DNA of 64,000 nucleotides, taken from NCBI GenBank assembly GCA_026416455.1, contig JAOAFE010000006.1:1-64000 (forward strand). The letters are read 5' to 3'. The stretch's first letter is position 1, and every line of letters begins with the position of its first letter. Made by a program: the position numbers and the translations under genes. Below, in pieces: positions 18,320-27,810 of the stretch. The notes under the pieces are model-generated. The model saw nothing but the letters and a program-made list of their open reading frames with translations, made no database searches and was not told where the DNA came from. This DNA is from Syntrophales bacterium (lineage in GTDB: Bacteria > Desulfobacterota > Syntrophia > Syntrophales > UBA8958).

Positions 18320-19336
18320 ATGAGGTTCAAGGGAATTTGCTTTATTCTGATTTTATCTGTGCTCCTTTTCGGTTGCGCAAAAGAAGAAGAAAAGAAAGGT
18401 TTGGAAAAGGCGGAAATCATTCCTCCGATTCTGGATTTGAAAAAACAAGCTCCTCCCGGTGTTTTTCTCACCGTAAACGGAAAAGAGTTTAAAGCCAAAG
18501 AATTCAGAGATAACTTTGAGGGAGTTTGGAATCGACAGAAAGATTCGGTGCCCAAGGGGCTGCGGGATGAATACAAAAAAAATCTCAAGGCTCAGATGAT
18601 AGAAAGACTCATTATGAAGACGCTGATTGAAGAGGAGGCAAAACGTAAGCAGGTAACTGTTTCAAATGAGGAGATAGATAAAGAGTGGAAGCAGATGAAG
18701 GCGTCTTTTGGCGATGAAAAAATGTGGAACGATTTTGTCCATCGCACAGGTATCGAAAAAGGGGATATGGCAACTGCGATTTTGATGACCAAACTCGTAG
18801 AAAAGGAATTGGGTCCTAACCTGAATCCTACCGATAAAGAAATTCGTGCCTACTACGACAATCATCTAGATAATTTTACTAAACCCGAAAGAGCACATGT
18901 GCGTCACATCCTTATGGCGGTGGAAGAGAAGGAAGATGAATTCATCCGGAGGTCTAAGCGGGAAAAGTTGGAGGCCATTCGTCAGGAAATATTGAAGGGC
19001 AAAGATTTTGCGCAAGCTGCCCGGGAATATTCGGATTGTCCTAGCAAGGTAAGGGGTGGTGACTTGGGGGAAGTCTTTCGCCCTAAAGAGGAAGATGCCC
19101 TGAGTCGGGCCATTTTTGGCCAAAAAATTGGAGAAGTTGGGCCGATCGTGGAAAGTAAAAGAGGATTTCACCTCGTTCAGGTTTTGGATCGGAAACCCCG
19201 GGAGAAGGTGCCATTTGCTCAGGTAAAAGATCAAATTGGCGAAATGCTGAAAAAGGGGCGAATGAATGAAGCGTATAACCTCCTTTCGGCGCGCCTACGG
19301 AAAGACGCGGTGATAATAAAATTCTATGATCCCTGA
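18320..19336 (+). CDS. Lipoprotein parvulin-type peptidyl-prolyl isomerase (SurA/PrsA-like)
   Basis: It probably folds exported or outer-membrane proteins. A signal sequence ends in a lipobox (LLFGCAKE, Cys about residue 20). A SurA-type N-terminal helical region follows, then a PPIC domain at about 190-290 with AHVRHILMAV, the Asp/Cys-bearing YSDCPSKVRGGDLGEV, and KRGFHLVQVLD. 338 residues. AGGGGG lies before ATG 18320. It lies 32 bases after the glycosyltransferase and 27 bases before aspA. Confidence 0.9.
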   Translation: MRFKGICFILILSVLLFGCAKEEEKKGLEKAEIIPPILDLKKQAPPGVFLTVNGKEFKAKEFRDNFEGVWNRQKDSVPKGLRDEYKKNLKAQMIERLIMKTLIEEEAKRKQVTVSNEEIDKEWKQMKASFGDEKMWNDFVHRTGIEKGDMATAILMTKLVEKELGPNLNPTDKEIRAYYDNHLDNFTKPERAHVRHILMAVEEKEDEFIRRSKREKLEAIRQEILKGKDFAQAAREYSDCPSKVRGGDLGEVFRPKEEDALSRAIFGQKIGEVGPIVESKRGFHLVQVLDRKPREKVPFAQVKDQIGEMLKKGRMNEAYNLLSARLRKDAVIIKFYDP

Positions 19337-19363
19337 TACCGTATAAGGGCAAAGAGGTAGGTT

Positions 19364-20815
19364 TTGGAAGAGTTAAAGCAGGTAAAAAAAAGGGTTGAGA
19401 AAGACCTGTTGGGCGAGAAGGAAATTGAAGAAGGTGCCTACTATGGAATTCACACGCTTAGGGCGCAGGAAAATTTCTCCGTCTCCGGGATGAGAATCCA
19501 TCCGGAGCTTATCTCGGCCATGGCAACGGTAAAAAAGGCTGCGGCGTTGGCCAACATGGAAATCGGTCTTTTAGAGCGGGTAAAAGGAAAGGCAATCGTT
19601 GAGGCAGCCGATGAAGTATCGAGAGGCGGGTTACATGAACATGTATTGGTAGACCCTCTCCAGGGAGGAGCAGGTACCTCCCTTAATATGAACATAAACG
19701 AGATAATAGCCAATCGAGCAATCGAGCTATTAGGTGGAAGGAAAGGGGACTACGATCTCATTCATCCGCTGAATCACGTAAACCTCAGTCAGTCAACGAA
19801 CGATGTCTTTCCCACCGCCGTGAGGATTGCTGCCATAAAGCTCGTGCGCGATGTGTCATCGGCGATGGCCTATCTCCAAGGGGCGCTCCAAAATCGGGAA
19901 AGGGCCTTCGCATCTGTCCTTAAAGTAGGCCGTACAGAATTGCAAGATGCCGTACCTGTAACCTTAGGACAGGAATTCGGTGCGTGGGCCGAGGCTATTG
20001 CCCGAGATTGGTGGCGCCTTTATAAGGCCGAAGAAAGATTGCGGCAGGTAAACATCGGGGGGACCATGGTCGGGACGGGCTTAAATGCAAGTCGAAGATA
20101 TATAAATCGTGTCATAGAAATCTTGAGAGAGTTGACGGGTTTCGGCCTCTCGCGGGCAGAGAACACCTTTGAAGCAACGCAGAACACTGACATCTTGGCG
20201 GAAGTGTCGGGTTTTCTAAAGACGGCGGCGGTAAACCTGGCCAAAATTGCTTCCGACTTGCGGCTTCTTTCATCCGGACCAAAGGCGGGCCTCGGAGAGA
20301 TTAGGCTGCCGCCTGTTCAAGCCGGATCATCTATCATGCCGGGAAAGGTAAATCCCGTCATTCCCGAGATGGTGACCCAGATTGCTTATCAGGTGATGGC
20401 GAACGACCAGGCCATAGTATTTGCCTGTGCTTCCGGCCAATTGGAGCTAAATGCCTTTTATCCTCTTATCGCTCATAACCTGCTTCAATCTATGACCATT
20501 TTGGCGAACGGAACCAGAATATTGGCCGATCGGTGCATACGAGGTATTTTAGCAGATCACGAACGGTGTGAAGAATTGTTGAAGAAAAGTGATGCCCTGA
20601 TTACGGCCTTGGTGCCTTATCTTGGCTATATTAAGGCGCAAGAAGTGGTGGTGAAGGCCAAAGAAAGAAAACTGTCGATCGAAACCATTCTCCTGGAAGA
20701 GGGGTTATTTTCCCAAGAGGAGCTTAAAGCCATTATGAAACCAGAAGAATTAACTACACCTGGAATTGCCGGGGCACGGTATATGAGGGGGAGGAGGAAA
20801 AAAAATGAGCCTTAG
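19364..20815 (+). CDS. aspA: Aspartate ammonia-lyase
   Basis: It converts aspartate to fumarate and ammonia. N-terminal EKDLLGEKEIEEGAYYGI and HPLNHVNLSQSTNDVFPT are characteristic of aspartase, and GSSIMPGKVNPVIPE is the superfamily signature with the catalytic Ser loop. 483 residues is normal. The start is TTG with GAGGT upstream. Its end overlaps hydF by 11 bases. Fumarase class II is the alternative, but the N terminus and the tight hydF link favour aspartase, since aspA-hydF pairing is seen in some [FeFe]-hydrogenase maturation operons (stated from memory). Confidence 0.88.
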   Translation: MEELKQVKKRVEKDLLGEKEIEEGAYYGIHTLRAQENFSVSGMRIHPELISAMATVKKAAALANMEIGLLERVKGKAIVEAADEVSRGGLHEHVLVDPLQGGAGTSLNMNINEIIANRAIELLGGRKGDYDLIHPLNHVNLSQSTNDVFPTAVRIAAIKLVRDVSSAMAYLQGALQNRERAFASVLKVGRTELQDAVPVTLGQEFGAWAEAIARDWWRLYKAEERLRQVNIGGTMVGTGLNASRRYINRVIEILRELTGFGLSRAENTFEATQNTDILAEVSGFLKTAAVNLAKIASDLRLLSSGPKAGLGEIRLPPVQAGSSIMPGKVNPVIPEMVTQIAYQVMANDQAIVFACASGQLELNAFYPLIAHNLLQSMTILANGTRILADRCIRGILADHERCEELLKKSDALITALVPYLGYIKAQEVVVKAKERKLSIETILLEEGLFSQEELKAIMKPEELTTPGIAGARYMRGRRKKNEP

Positions 20816-22091
20816 TCAGACCCCCAAGGGAGAGCGCTTACATATTGCTATCTTCGGTCGAAGAAACGTTGGAAAATCAAGCTTAATCAACGCTCTCACG
20901 GGTCAGGAGATTGCCATCGTCTCTCATGTGCCTGGGACCACGACGGATCCCGTCGCCAAGGCGATGGAGATTTTACCCATTGGACCCGTCATGTTGATAG
21001 ATACGGCTGGTCTTGACGATGAAGGATACCTGGGTCAACTGAGGGTGAAAAAGAGTCTCGAGGTCTTTAACAAAGCAGATCTGGTACTTTTGGTTGTAGA
21101 CCCGGCGCAGGGTGTGGGGGCTTATGAAGAATCCGTGCTGAAAGAAGGCAGAGATCAGGGCCTGCCGGTGATATCTGTGATTAACAAACTGGATATCTAC
21201 CCTATTCCTGCCAATTTCGATTGGTTCGAAAGATTGCCGGAGCCGAAAGTGGCTGTAAGTACTCGAACGGGAGACGGGATAGGAAGACTGAAGGAGTTAA
21301 TCGTTCATCAGGCCCCAAGGGATTGGTCTCTTCCTACGATCGTGGGAGACCTCATATCGCCGGGAGATTTGGTTGTCCTTGTGGTTCCCATAGATAAGGC
21401 GGCACCCAAAGGGAGGCTCATCCTTCCCCAACAGCAGGTAATAAGGGATGTCTTGGAAAACGATGGGATTACCCTAGTCGTGAAGGATCGAGAGTTACGC
21501 CGCGCCATCGATAGTTTGTCAGTGAGACCGAGAATAGTTATCACCGATGCCTCGGCTTACCCGAAGGCAGTGGCCGATACACCACCAGATGTTTTATTTA
21601 CCTCCTTTTCTATTCTCTTCGCCCGGTACAAAGGTGATCTGAACACATTGGTAGAAGGGGTAGTGGCGGCAAACAATCTCAAACCGGGAGATCGGGTCCT
21701 TATTGCCGAAGCCTGTAGTCATCATCCGGTGGAAGACGACATCGGCCGGGTCAAGATACCGCGATGGCTTAAACAGGTGGTGGGGCCGGAACTTCAATTT
21801 GAAGTCGTGGCCGGTGGGGGAAAATTGCCCAATAATATAAAAGATTATCAGTTAATCGTCCATTGTGGGGCTTGTATGCTAAACCGCCGGGAAATGCTCT
21901 CCCGTATCATTCAGGCCCGTCAGGCTGGTGTCCCTATCGTTAATTATGGGGTTCTCCTGGCTCATATCCACGGTGTCCTAGAAAGGGCGCTCTCACCTTT
22001 CCCTTCAGCTTTAAGCATCGTGCGTCAAATCTATCAGGGAGAGGAAGAGGATTACTTGCCCATCGAATGCTACGGAAAGATTGAAAGTTAA
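20805..22091 (+). CDS. hydF: [FeFe]-hydrogenase H-cluster maturation GTPase HydF
   Basis: HydF is the scaffold and GTPase that delivers the 2Fe subcluster to [FeFe] hydrogenase. The GTPase domain opens with FGRRNVGKSSLINAL (residues 14-28), has PGTTTDPV, IDTAGLDD and NKLD. The C-terminal cluster-binding ligands are CSHHP near residue 302 and HCGAC near 356, matching the CxHx(46-53)HCxxC pattern. 428 residues is the family length. GGAGG precedes the ATG, inside aspA. HydE, HydG and the hydrogenase itself are not in the window. Confidence 0.95.
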   Translation: MSLSQTPKGERLHIAIFGRRNVGKSSLINALTGQEIAIVSHVPGTTTDPVAKAMEILPIGPVMLIDTAGLDDEGYLGQLRVKKSLEVFNKADLVLLVVDPAQGVGAYEESVLKEGRDQGLPVISVINKLDIYPIPANFDWFERLPEPKVAVSTRTGDGIGRLKELIVHQAPRDWSLPTIVGDLISPGDLVVLVVPIDKAAPKGRLILPQQQVIRDVLENDGITLVVKDRELRRAIDSLSVRPRIVITDASAYPKAVADTPPDVLFTSFSILFARYKGDLNTLVEGVVAANNLKPGDRVLIAEACSHHPVEDDIGRVKIPRWLKQVVGPELQFEVVAGGGKLPNNIKDYQLIVHCGACMLNRREMLSRIIQARQAGVPIVNYGVLLAHIHGVLERALSPFPSALSIVRQIYQGEEEDYLPIECYGKIES

Positions 22092-22127
22092 GAAGATGAT
22101 AGATAGAGTAAGGAAAAAAAGCGTGGG

Positions 22128-22958
22128 ATGAAGAGGAGGCAATTCTTTGCGTACCTTTTTTCGCTGTCTCTTTTTATGGCGACTTCCGGCGATGCGGAGG
22201 CTGTTTTTGCCGGTAAGAAGAGTATTCTTTTCGTGACAACAACCAGCGTGCAGGATTCCGGCCTTTTGGATCGGCTTATTACCGTTTTTGAAAAAAAAAC
22301 CGGTTATTTCGTGAAAACGATTGCCGTCGGCTCCGGTCAGGCTATATCGCTGGGGAAAAGGGGAGAGGCTGATGTACTCCTCGTTCATTCGCCGCAAGAA
22401 GAGGAAGAATTTGTGGCGTGCGGCTTTGGGATCAATAGAAAACCGGTCATGTATAACGATTTTGTCCTTGTCGGTCCACCCAACGATCCGGCCAAGGTAA
22501 AAGGGTCAACCTCGGTTGAAGTAGCGTTTAAAAGAATTGCCGCGTCCCAGGCCCTTTTCCTGTCCCGGGGCGATAATTCGGGCACACATGCAAAGGAAAG
22601 GTCCATTTGGTTACACGCACATATAAAGGTTCCGGGACCTAAGTGGTACCAGGAGACCGGCCTTGGTATGGGACACACCTTGAGTGTAGCCTCAGAAAAA
22701 AGAGCCTATGCCCTCACTGATAGAGGAACGTATCTTGCTTTAAAGAGGCACCTTGACCTCGTGATGTTCGTCGCGGGAGGCAAGGAAATGGAGAACGTCT
22801 ACCATGTTATCGAGGTCAATCCAGCAAAATGGCCGAAGGTAAATGCCAAGGGTGGCAGGGCCTTAGCCCGTTTTTTATTGTCCCATGAGGCTCAGGGGAT
22901 CATAGAAAATTACGGAAAGGAAAAATTCGGCCTCCCTTTATTTCATCCGGCGAGGTGA
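22128..22958 (+). CDS. tupA: Tungstate/molybdate-binding periplasmic protein (TupA-like)
   Basis: A 276-residue secreted binding protein: signal peptide 1-25 and mature domain with TTTSVQDSGLLDRLI, the anion-binding start of TupA-type proteins (usually TTTSTQDSG). Further family segments are AVGSGQAISLGKRGEADVLL, YNDFVLVGP, SRGDNSGTH and YALTDRGTYLAL. The usual TupB permease and TupC ATPase genes do not follow it; the next gene is an unrelated flavoprotein. Tungsten or molybdenum would serve the formate dehydrogenase encoded 20 kb away, which is an inference. Confidence 0.88.
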   Translation: MKRRQFFAYLFSLSLFMATSGDAEAVFAGKKSILFVTTTSVQDSGLLDRLITVFEKKTGYFVKTIAVGSGQAISLGKRGEADVLLVHSPQEEEEFVACGFGINRKPVMYNDFVLVGPPNDPAKVKGSTSVEVAFKRIAASQALFLSRGDNSGTHAKERSIWLHAHIKVPGPKWYQETGLGMGHTLSVASEKRAYALTDRGTYLALKRHLDLVMFVAGGKEMENVYHVIEVNPAKWPKVNAKGGRALARFLLSHEAQGIIENYGKEKFGLPLFHPAR

Positions 22959-22963
22959 GGTTT

Positions 22964-23071
22964 ATGCACCATCAGCTTTATCCGTATGGAGGCTGGTTTT
23001 ATCCAAAAGGCACCCCATTTTATTGTACTCTTCGGGAAAGGAGTTCGGAACCCCGGTTATTTTCCGCATAA
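22964..23071 (+). CDS. Possible small ORF after tupA
   Basis: A 35-codon frame begins with an ATG preceded by GAGGTGAGG at a good distance, 5 bases after the tupA stop, and ends with TAA. The peptide starts MHHQLYPYGGWFYPKG and has no recognisable domain. It occupies most of the 154-base gap before the flavoprotein. It may simply be a chance frame; the good ribosome site is the only support. Confidence 0.25.
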   Translation: MHHQLYPYGGWFYPKGTPFYCTLRERSSEPRLFSA

Positions 23072-23112
23072 ACCAAAGCAAGAAGGAGATGTTTTTGAAA
23101 GGAGAATTCAAG

Positions 23113-23760
23113 GTGGAGTACAAGATATTAGGAATCGCCGGCAGTCCCGTTAAAAAGGGAAATGTGGAAAGTTACCTCGAGCAAATGGTTGAGACGGTGA
23201 AGGATGACAATTTTACCTCGGAAATTGTCCGTCTTTCAGAGGTAGAAATAAACGAGTGCCTACATTGTAATTTTTGTCTTACCAAACAAAAGCCCGGCAA
23301 ATATTGTTCTATTAATGACGGCGCTCAATCGATTTATGAAAAGGTTGAGCAGGCCGATATAATAATCTTGGCCAGTCCTGTGTATTTCATGAGAATGAGC
23401 GCTAAAATGGCGGCTTTTATAGATCGCCTGCGGGTCTTCGTGTTCGGGAATCTAGTCAAAGGAAGGCTTAAGAATAAAATAGGTGTTAGTGTAGCGGTTT
23501 CATGGCTTAGACATGGGGGAGTTGAAACCACCCATCTATCTCATCTATATGCCTTTATGACGTTAGAAATGATCCCCGTAGGTGTTCATAGGGGGGTAAG
23601 TCCGCTCGGTGCCTCGGCCGTTGCCAGCAGAAATGGAACGGGTTTTTTTGATGAATCTATCAGATGGGGTGTGAAAGAGGATGTATCGGGACGTGAAGCA
23701 GCACGCTACGTCATGGCAAGGGCAGTCGAACTGTTAAAGATGATCAAAAGGTTACCCTAG
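23113..23760 (+). CDS. Iron-sulfur flavoprotein / NADPH-dependent FMN reductase
   Basis: A flavodoxin-fold redox protein of 215 residues. The FMN phosphate loop GIAGSPVKKGNVESYL lies near the N terminus and the cysteine cluster ECLHCNFCLTKQKPGKYC may hold an iron-sulfur cluster. ASPVYFMRMSAKMAAFIDR is the flavin strand. The GTG at 23113 is chosen because AAGGAG sits eight bases before it and the protein then starts with the typical MEYKILGIAGSP. A TTG at 23095 also has a good site. It is a paralogue of the 9352-9936 product; its electron partners are not known. Confidence 0.82.
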   Translation: MEYKILGIAGSPVKKGNVESYLEQMVETVKDDNFTSEIVRLSEVEINECLHCNFCLTKQKPGKYCSINDGAQSIYEKVEQADIIILASPVYFMRMSAKMAAFIDRLRVFVFGNLVKGRLKNKIGVSVAVSWLRHGGVETTHLSHLYAFMTLEMIPVGVHRGVSPLGASAVASRNGTGFFDESIRWGVKEDVSGREAARYVMARAVELLKMIKRLP

Positions 23761-23828
23761 ACGATTAATTCAAATGTGAGGGCATGCAAGGGGAAGCGAG
23801 AGATAATCGGCCGAATTTGCATCTAATT

Positions 23829-24653
23829 TCATCTTAAGTAGGTATGCAGACCCGGTAGGTAGTTTACACCCAGATAGGTAAATAGCACGCAGGCGAAACC
23901 AACAAGAGACAGAAAGGCAGCCTTTTTACCTCGCCAATTGCGGACGAAACGACCGTGCAGGAAGAGGGCATAGACGAGCCAGGTAATTAAAGACCACGTT
24001 TCTTTTGGATCCCAACTCCAGTATGAACCCCAGGCATAATGGGCCCATACAGAACCGGTAAAGATACCGAGAGTGAGAAAGACAAAACCGAGGGCGATCA
24101 TCTGATACAAGAGTTCATCGATCATATCTCTTTGGGGTAGAAGGCGAGAGATGATAGATTCTTTTCCAGCGATGAAGTACATGAGGCCAAGTCCAAAGGC
24201 GCAGGAAAAAGCTGCGTACGCGAGGAAGCACGTGAGAACATGGCTCGTGAGCCAGTTACTTTGCAGGGCCGGGATTAAGGGCTGAATTGTGCTTTCTACT
24301 GAAGGAGAGAAAGATGCGTAGGCGAGTAGAAGAAAGGCTATGGGTAAGGAGAAGACGCCTAGCATCCGGTTTTTGATCCTTGCCTCTACGAGCAAATACA
24401 GGCCACAGACGCTCCAGGAGAAAAAGACCAGCGATTCGTAGAAATTGGTAATTGGCACGTGTCCGGTGCTGAATACGTAAGTAAGGCGCCAGCGGATGAG
24501 AAGGGCAAACGTATGGGCAAAGAACCCAAGACGAGAAGTCCAAGTGGCAATTGTTCCCCACCAACGACCGGGAAAGATAACGTGAAGGAGATAGCAGAAA
24601 AAAGCCCCGAAGTAGACAAAGGTAACAATGCTTAGAAGTTTTGCATCCATCAT
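23829..24653 (-). CDS. ccsA: Cytochrome c biogenesis protein CcsA/ResC (system II)
   Basis: It is the haem-handling membrane subunit of the system II cytochrome c synthetase. It is about 274 residues with eight hydrophobic segments. The conserved tryptophan-rich WWD segment is WGSYWSWDPKETWSLITW near residue 215, and external His residues bracket it. The ATG overlaps the resB stop by 4 bases (ATGA), so translation is coupled. It ends a gene run encoding three multiheme cytochromes, which are its natural clients. Confidence 0.93.
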   Translation of the reverse strand: MMDAKLLSIVTFVYFGAFFCYLLHVIFPGRWWGTIATWTSRLGFFAHTFALLIRWRLTYVFSTGHVPITNFYESLVFFSWSVCGLYLLVEARIKNRMLGVFSLPIAFLLLAYASFSPSVESTIQPLIPALQSNWLTSHVLTCFLAYAAFSCAFGLGLMYFIAGKESIISRLLPQRDMIDELLYQMIALGFVFLTLGIFTGSVWAHYAWGSYWSWDPKETWSLITWLVYALFLHGRFVRNWRGKKAAFLSLVGFACVLFTYLGVNYLPGLHTYLR

Positions 24654-25984
24654 GTCACGAGTTTACCTATTAAATAAGATACGTCTCTTTTTAGGGTTGA
24701 GATGTCTCTTGCGGCCGTGCCTTCTATGGACACACGCCATAGATGTTCATCCTTCTCCCAGCAAATCTTAAGTGTTCTGGGTGATATAAAGTAAGTCACA
24801 ACTAGGCCAAAGACAATAATGATGGCCGCGACTCCAACCAACAGGGCGCCCGGATCACGTTTGACCTGCAATCCCGAGTAGTAGTTACTTTGGAACTCCT
24901 CAAGGATGAAGTGATAGGGGGAATAAAGGCGAGGATTTAGCATCTTAAATTCTTCAAGAATACCTGGATGCGAGGCGAGTATTTTTTCTATGTGCTTAAA
25001 TACCCAAAAAACAAATTCCCCGCGATCGGATTGTATTGACAGTTTGACAGCTGGCCCCATGTGCATGAGATTATTTTCTGTTCGCAAAACGAGGACTCGT
25101 GTCTTTTCTTCTCTGGGTAGGGGGAATTTTTGGCCTTCTTTAACCTTTATTTCTCCCACTTTTTCCGATTTAACAAATATTCCCAATTTTGCCTCTCCAC
25201 CCGTCTTCTCACCATAACTCGCCTGGTAGATTCTAAAACCTTCCACCTCGATGGGATGGTTTACCATCAGGGCGGCTTGGATCGATCTTCGGTCATCTTT
25301 GATAATTTCCAAGTCCGACCTATACTGTTTTGGCATACCGTTCTCGTAAAATTCCACCGTAAATTTCTTAAGATGTATTTCGAAGGGCAAAGTATAAGTC
25401 TGCCCCATTTTTTTACCCGTCTCAATGCGGTTGATTGTTTCTCCCTCACCAATATTCGCGTACCCTTCTATCCCGAATACGGAACTTAAAAAAGTACCCG
25501 CGATGAGAACCAGCACTCCCGCATGAACGATGTAAGGTCCTAGATAGGAACTGAGGCCAGCTTTACCTTCAACTTCCGTTGCCTGAGGCGCAGGGGGGGT
25601 TTTATATAACCTCTTTTTTAGCAACGATGTGACTTTGCTCTTTATGTCCTCTACCTCGAGAGGTAGCCTTATTTCTTCTCTTATTTTGAATTTTACCTGC
25701 ACCTGATCTCCGCGAAACCTTCTCCATGCTTGCGGTAGGCGGGTAAGTGAGCAAAAGATAATGTTTATCGACAGCATGACCATGACAAAGTAGAAAATGT
25801 AGGAGTGAAAAATGTCGTACATCTGAAGATGGTAAAGAATTTTCTGCCCGCCGAAGACTTCATCCGGTTTTTCCTGAGGGACGAAAGTGCCGATTATTCC
25901 AAGGACGGCGAGGATAAAGAGGAGGGCCAATGTAAGCCTAATAGACGCCAGAATATCTATAAATCCCGTTCTTAAATGTCTCAC
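24650..25984 (-). CDS. resB: Cytochrome c biogenesis protein ResB/Ccs1 (system II)
   Basis: It is the partner of CcsA in attaching haem to CXXCH apocytochromes on the outer face of the membrane. Three transmembrane segments lie in the N-terminal half (about 10-30, 60-80, 145-165), a large periplasmic domain follows, and a last transmembrane segment near residue 395 precedes a short tail. GTG start with AGG upstream. It follows the cytochrome b fusion gene by 21 bases, so these genes are probably one transcript. Confidence 0.9.
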   Translation of the reverse strand: MRHLRTGFIDILASIRLTLALLFILAVLGIIGTFVPQEKPDEVFGGQKILYHLQMYDIFHSYIFYFVMVMLSINIIFCSLTRLPQAWRRFRGDQVQVKFKIREEIRLPLEVEDIKSKVTSLLKKRLYKTPPAPQATEVEGKAGLSSYLGPYIVHAGVLVLIAGTFLSSVFGIEGYANIGEGETINRIETGKKMGQTYTLPFEIHLKKFTVEFYENGMPKQYRSDLEIIKDDRRSIQAALMVNHPIEVEGFRIYQASYGEKTGGEAKLGIFVKSEKVGEIKVKEGQKFPLPREEKTRVLVLRTENNLMHMGPAVKLSIQSDRGEFVFWVFKHIEKILASHPGILEEFKMLNPRLYSPYHFILEEFQSNYYSGLQVKRDPGALLVGVAAIIIVFGLVVTYFISPRTLKICWEKDEHLWRVSIEGTAARDISTLKRDVSYLIGKLVT

Positions 25985-26005
25985 GTTTGCCTGTCTTTCC
26001 TAAAT

Positions 26006-27808
26006 TCAGAATATAGCAGCCCAGAATATCATAAATGCGAGAATTAAGCCTAAAATGAGGCTCCCCAGGCCAAAAAGGGAAGCAAAAAGTTGCGTTCCAA
26101 TGCCGGGTGCGTCTTTTTTTATTTCCTCCAGCCTTCCTTCTGCTAGCATCCTTTCGTATTCCAGTGGTCTCTCTATTTTCATGGTCTCCAAGGGGTAGCG
26201 ACCGGTGAAGATGTTTCTTTCTAGGGGAAACTTAGTGGGAACCAGGTGATTGTTGAAGAAGTGAACGGTAAAGATAAAAATGGCAGCCAAAAAAGCTTCT
26301 TCCGAATGGACGACCATGGCTACATTGATCATCCAACCGGGAAGAAGATAGGAGAATAGACCGGGAAACCAGAGAATGAAACCGGAGAAACCTATAACGG
26401 TCATGCCCCAGAAGACGGCCATGAAGTCGAACTTTTCCCAGTATGTCCAACGGTCGAATTTGGGCATTTCTCCACGGTGGAAGAACCATCGGAACATGCC
26501 CACGATATCCTTTAAATCTTTCAGGTTTGGAAAGAGGGAGTCGGGACCTAGAAGTCTTTTTACCCATCCACTTTTTTCACCCTTAGGGAATAAAAATTTA
26601 AAGCTTAACCAGCAGGTATAAAGGAACAGGAGGCAAAGAGTGATCGCCGCTATCCGATGGAACGTGCCTGCCGCGTGCGGTCCGCCCCAGAAATTCAATA
26701 GCATTTTAGCCCACGGTGCATCTGCATATTTAATGGGAAAACCGGTAAGGACGAGAATGAAGAATGAAATGACGAGCAAGACATGCATCATTCGATCCCG
26801 GAAAGTAAATCGCTCCACCTGTTTTTCCCCTGGTAAGGTTACCTGAATGAGTTTTTTCCCTTCCCGGTATTTTTCTAAGTACGCCCGTCGCCACCAGAGG
26901 AGGGAATGAGTCCAGAAAAAGGCAAAGGTACCCGTAAGTAAGGCGATCATGAATACGTTGACCCAATAGACGATTCGACTTCGCTTTGGATCGGAGGGAT
27001 TGGGATGAGGATCGAATTGCACGAATCTCTTGTGCATGATCGGGTGGCAACTCCGACAGGTATGGTAAAGATTGTCTGGGTGGATGGCCGAGGCGCTATC
27101 CGTTTTTGGCAAGGTGTTGTGGCCCGTATGACAGTCGGCGCAACCGGCCACTTTGTCCGTGTATCCGACCCTCAAAACTTTACCGTGGTAAGTCTCATAA
27201 TAACTTTTAACCGTTTGTGTTGAAAACTTATTTCTTTTGGCGATCTTTACGTTGCCGTGGCACGAAATACATCGTTTGGTATAGGTTTCCCGTGCTAAAG
27301 ATTGGGCCTTCTCAGAAGCCAGGTCGTAGACGGAAATGTTATGGAGCCCATGACAATCAGCACAGCTTGGGGCATCCATATTTCCCGCTTCCAAAGCTCG
27401 GCCGTGTCCACGTAAAACATAATTCTCCCTTGGATGACATTGGTTACAAGATGAAAGCGACCGACCTCGCTTGAGGGCGTGGATGGGTTGATGGCAATCC
27501 TGGCAGGCCATGTTTAATTTGACATTGTGCACATCTCGTCGGTACTTTTGAAATACGTTCTGATGGCATTTGGCACAGTTTACTTCCTTAGCTCGGTCAT
27601 TACCCTGCATGTGCAATTCGAGCCGACTGACACCGTCATGACAACTGCGGCAACTTAGAGTTCGATGAATCGATTTGTAAAAAGATATATAATCTATTTT
27701 ATCGGCGTGGCATTGTTTGCAGCTCATCTCTTCGCCTTTGGCCACGAGAGGAAAAGATAAGAGACCGAGGAGAAAGAACATTATTCGAAGAGAAGAGACG
27801 CTTTTCAT
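26006..27808 (-). CDS. Nine-haem c-type cytochrome fused to membrane cytochrome b (CbcL-like)
   Basis: The likely role is quinol oxidation at the inner membrane with electron output to periplasmic carriers. A signal peptide (1-27) is followed by nine CXXCH motifs over about 270 residues. A C-terminal region (about 275-600) with hydrophobic segments contains paired histidines, as in HydC/FdnI-type dihaem cytochrome b. Geobacter CbcL has the same plan of nine c-haems plus dihaem b. I chose ATG 27808, two bases after the upstream stop, over a GTG at 27838, because a clean signal peptide then begins at residue 1. It may also accept electrons from a dehydrogenase. Confidence 0.87.
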   Translation of the reverse strand: MKSVSSLRIMFFLLGLLSFPLVAKGEEMSCKQCHADKIDYISFYKSIHRTLSCRSCHDGVSRLELHMQGNDRAKEVNCAKCHQNVFQKYRRDVHNVKLNMACQDCHQPIHALKRGRSLSSCNQCHPRENYVLRGHGRALEAGNMDAPSCADCHGLHNISVYDLASEKAQSLARETYTKRCISCHGNVKIAKRNKFSTQTVKSYYETYHGKVLRVGYTDKVAGCADCHTGHNTLPKTDSASAIHPDNLYHTCRSCHPIMHKRFVQFDPHPNPSDPKRSRIVYWVNVFMIALLTGTFAFFWTHSLLWWRRAYLEKYREGKKLIQVTLPGEKQVERFTFRDRMMHVLLVISFFILVLTGFPIKYADAPWAKMLLNFWGGPHAAGTFHRIAAITLCLLFLYTCWLSFKFLFPKGEKSGWVKRLLGPDSLFPNLKDLKDIVGMFRWFFHRGEMPKFDRWTYWEKFDFMAVFWGMTVIGFSGFILWFPGLFSYLLPGWMINVAMVVHSEEAFLAAIFIFTVHFFNNHLVPTKFPLERNIFTGRYPLETMKIERPLEYERMLAEGRLEEIKKDAPGIGTQLFASLFGLGSLILGLILAFMIFWAAIF

Positions 27809-27810
27809 AG

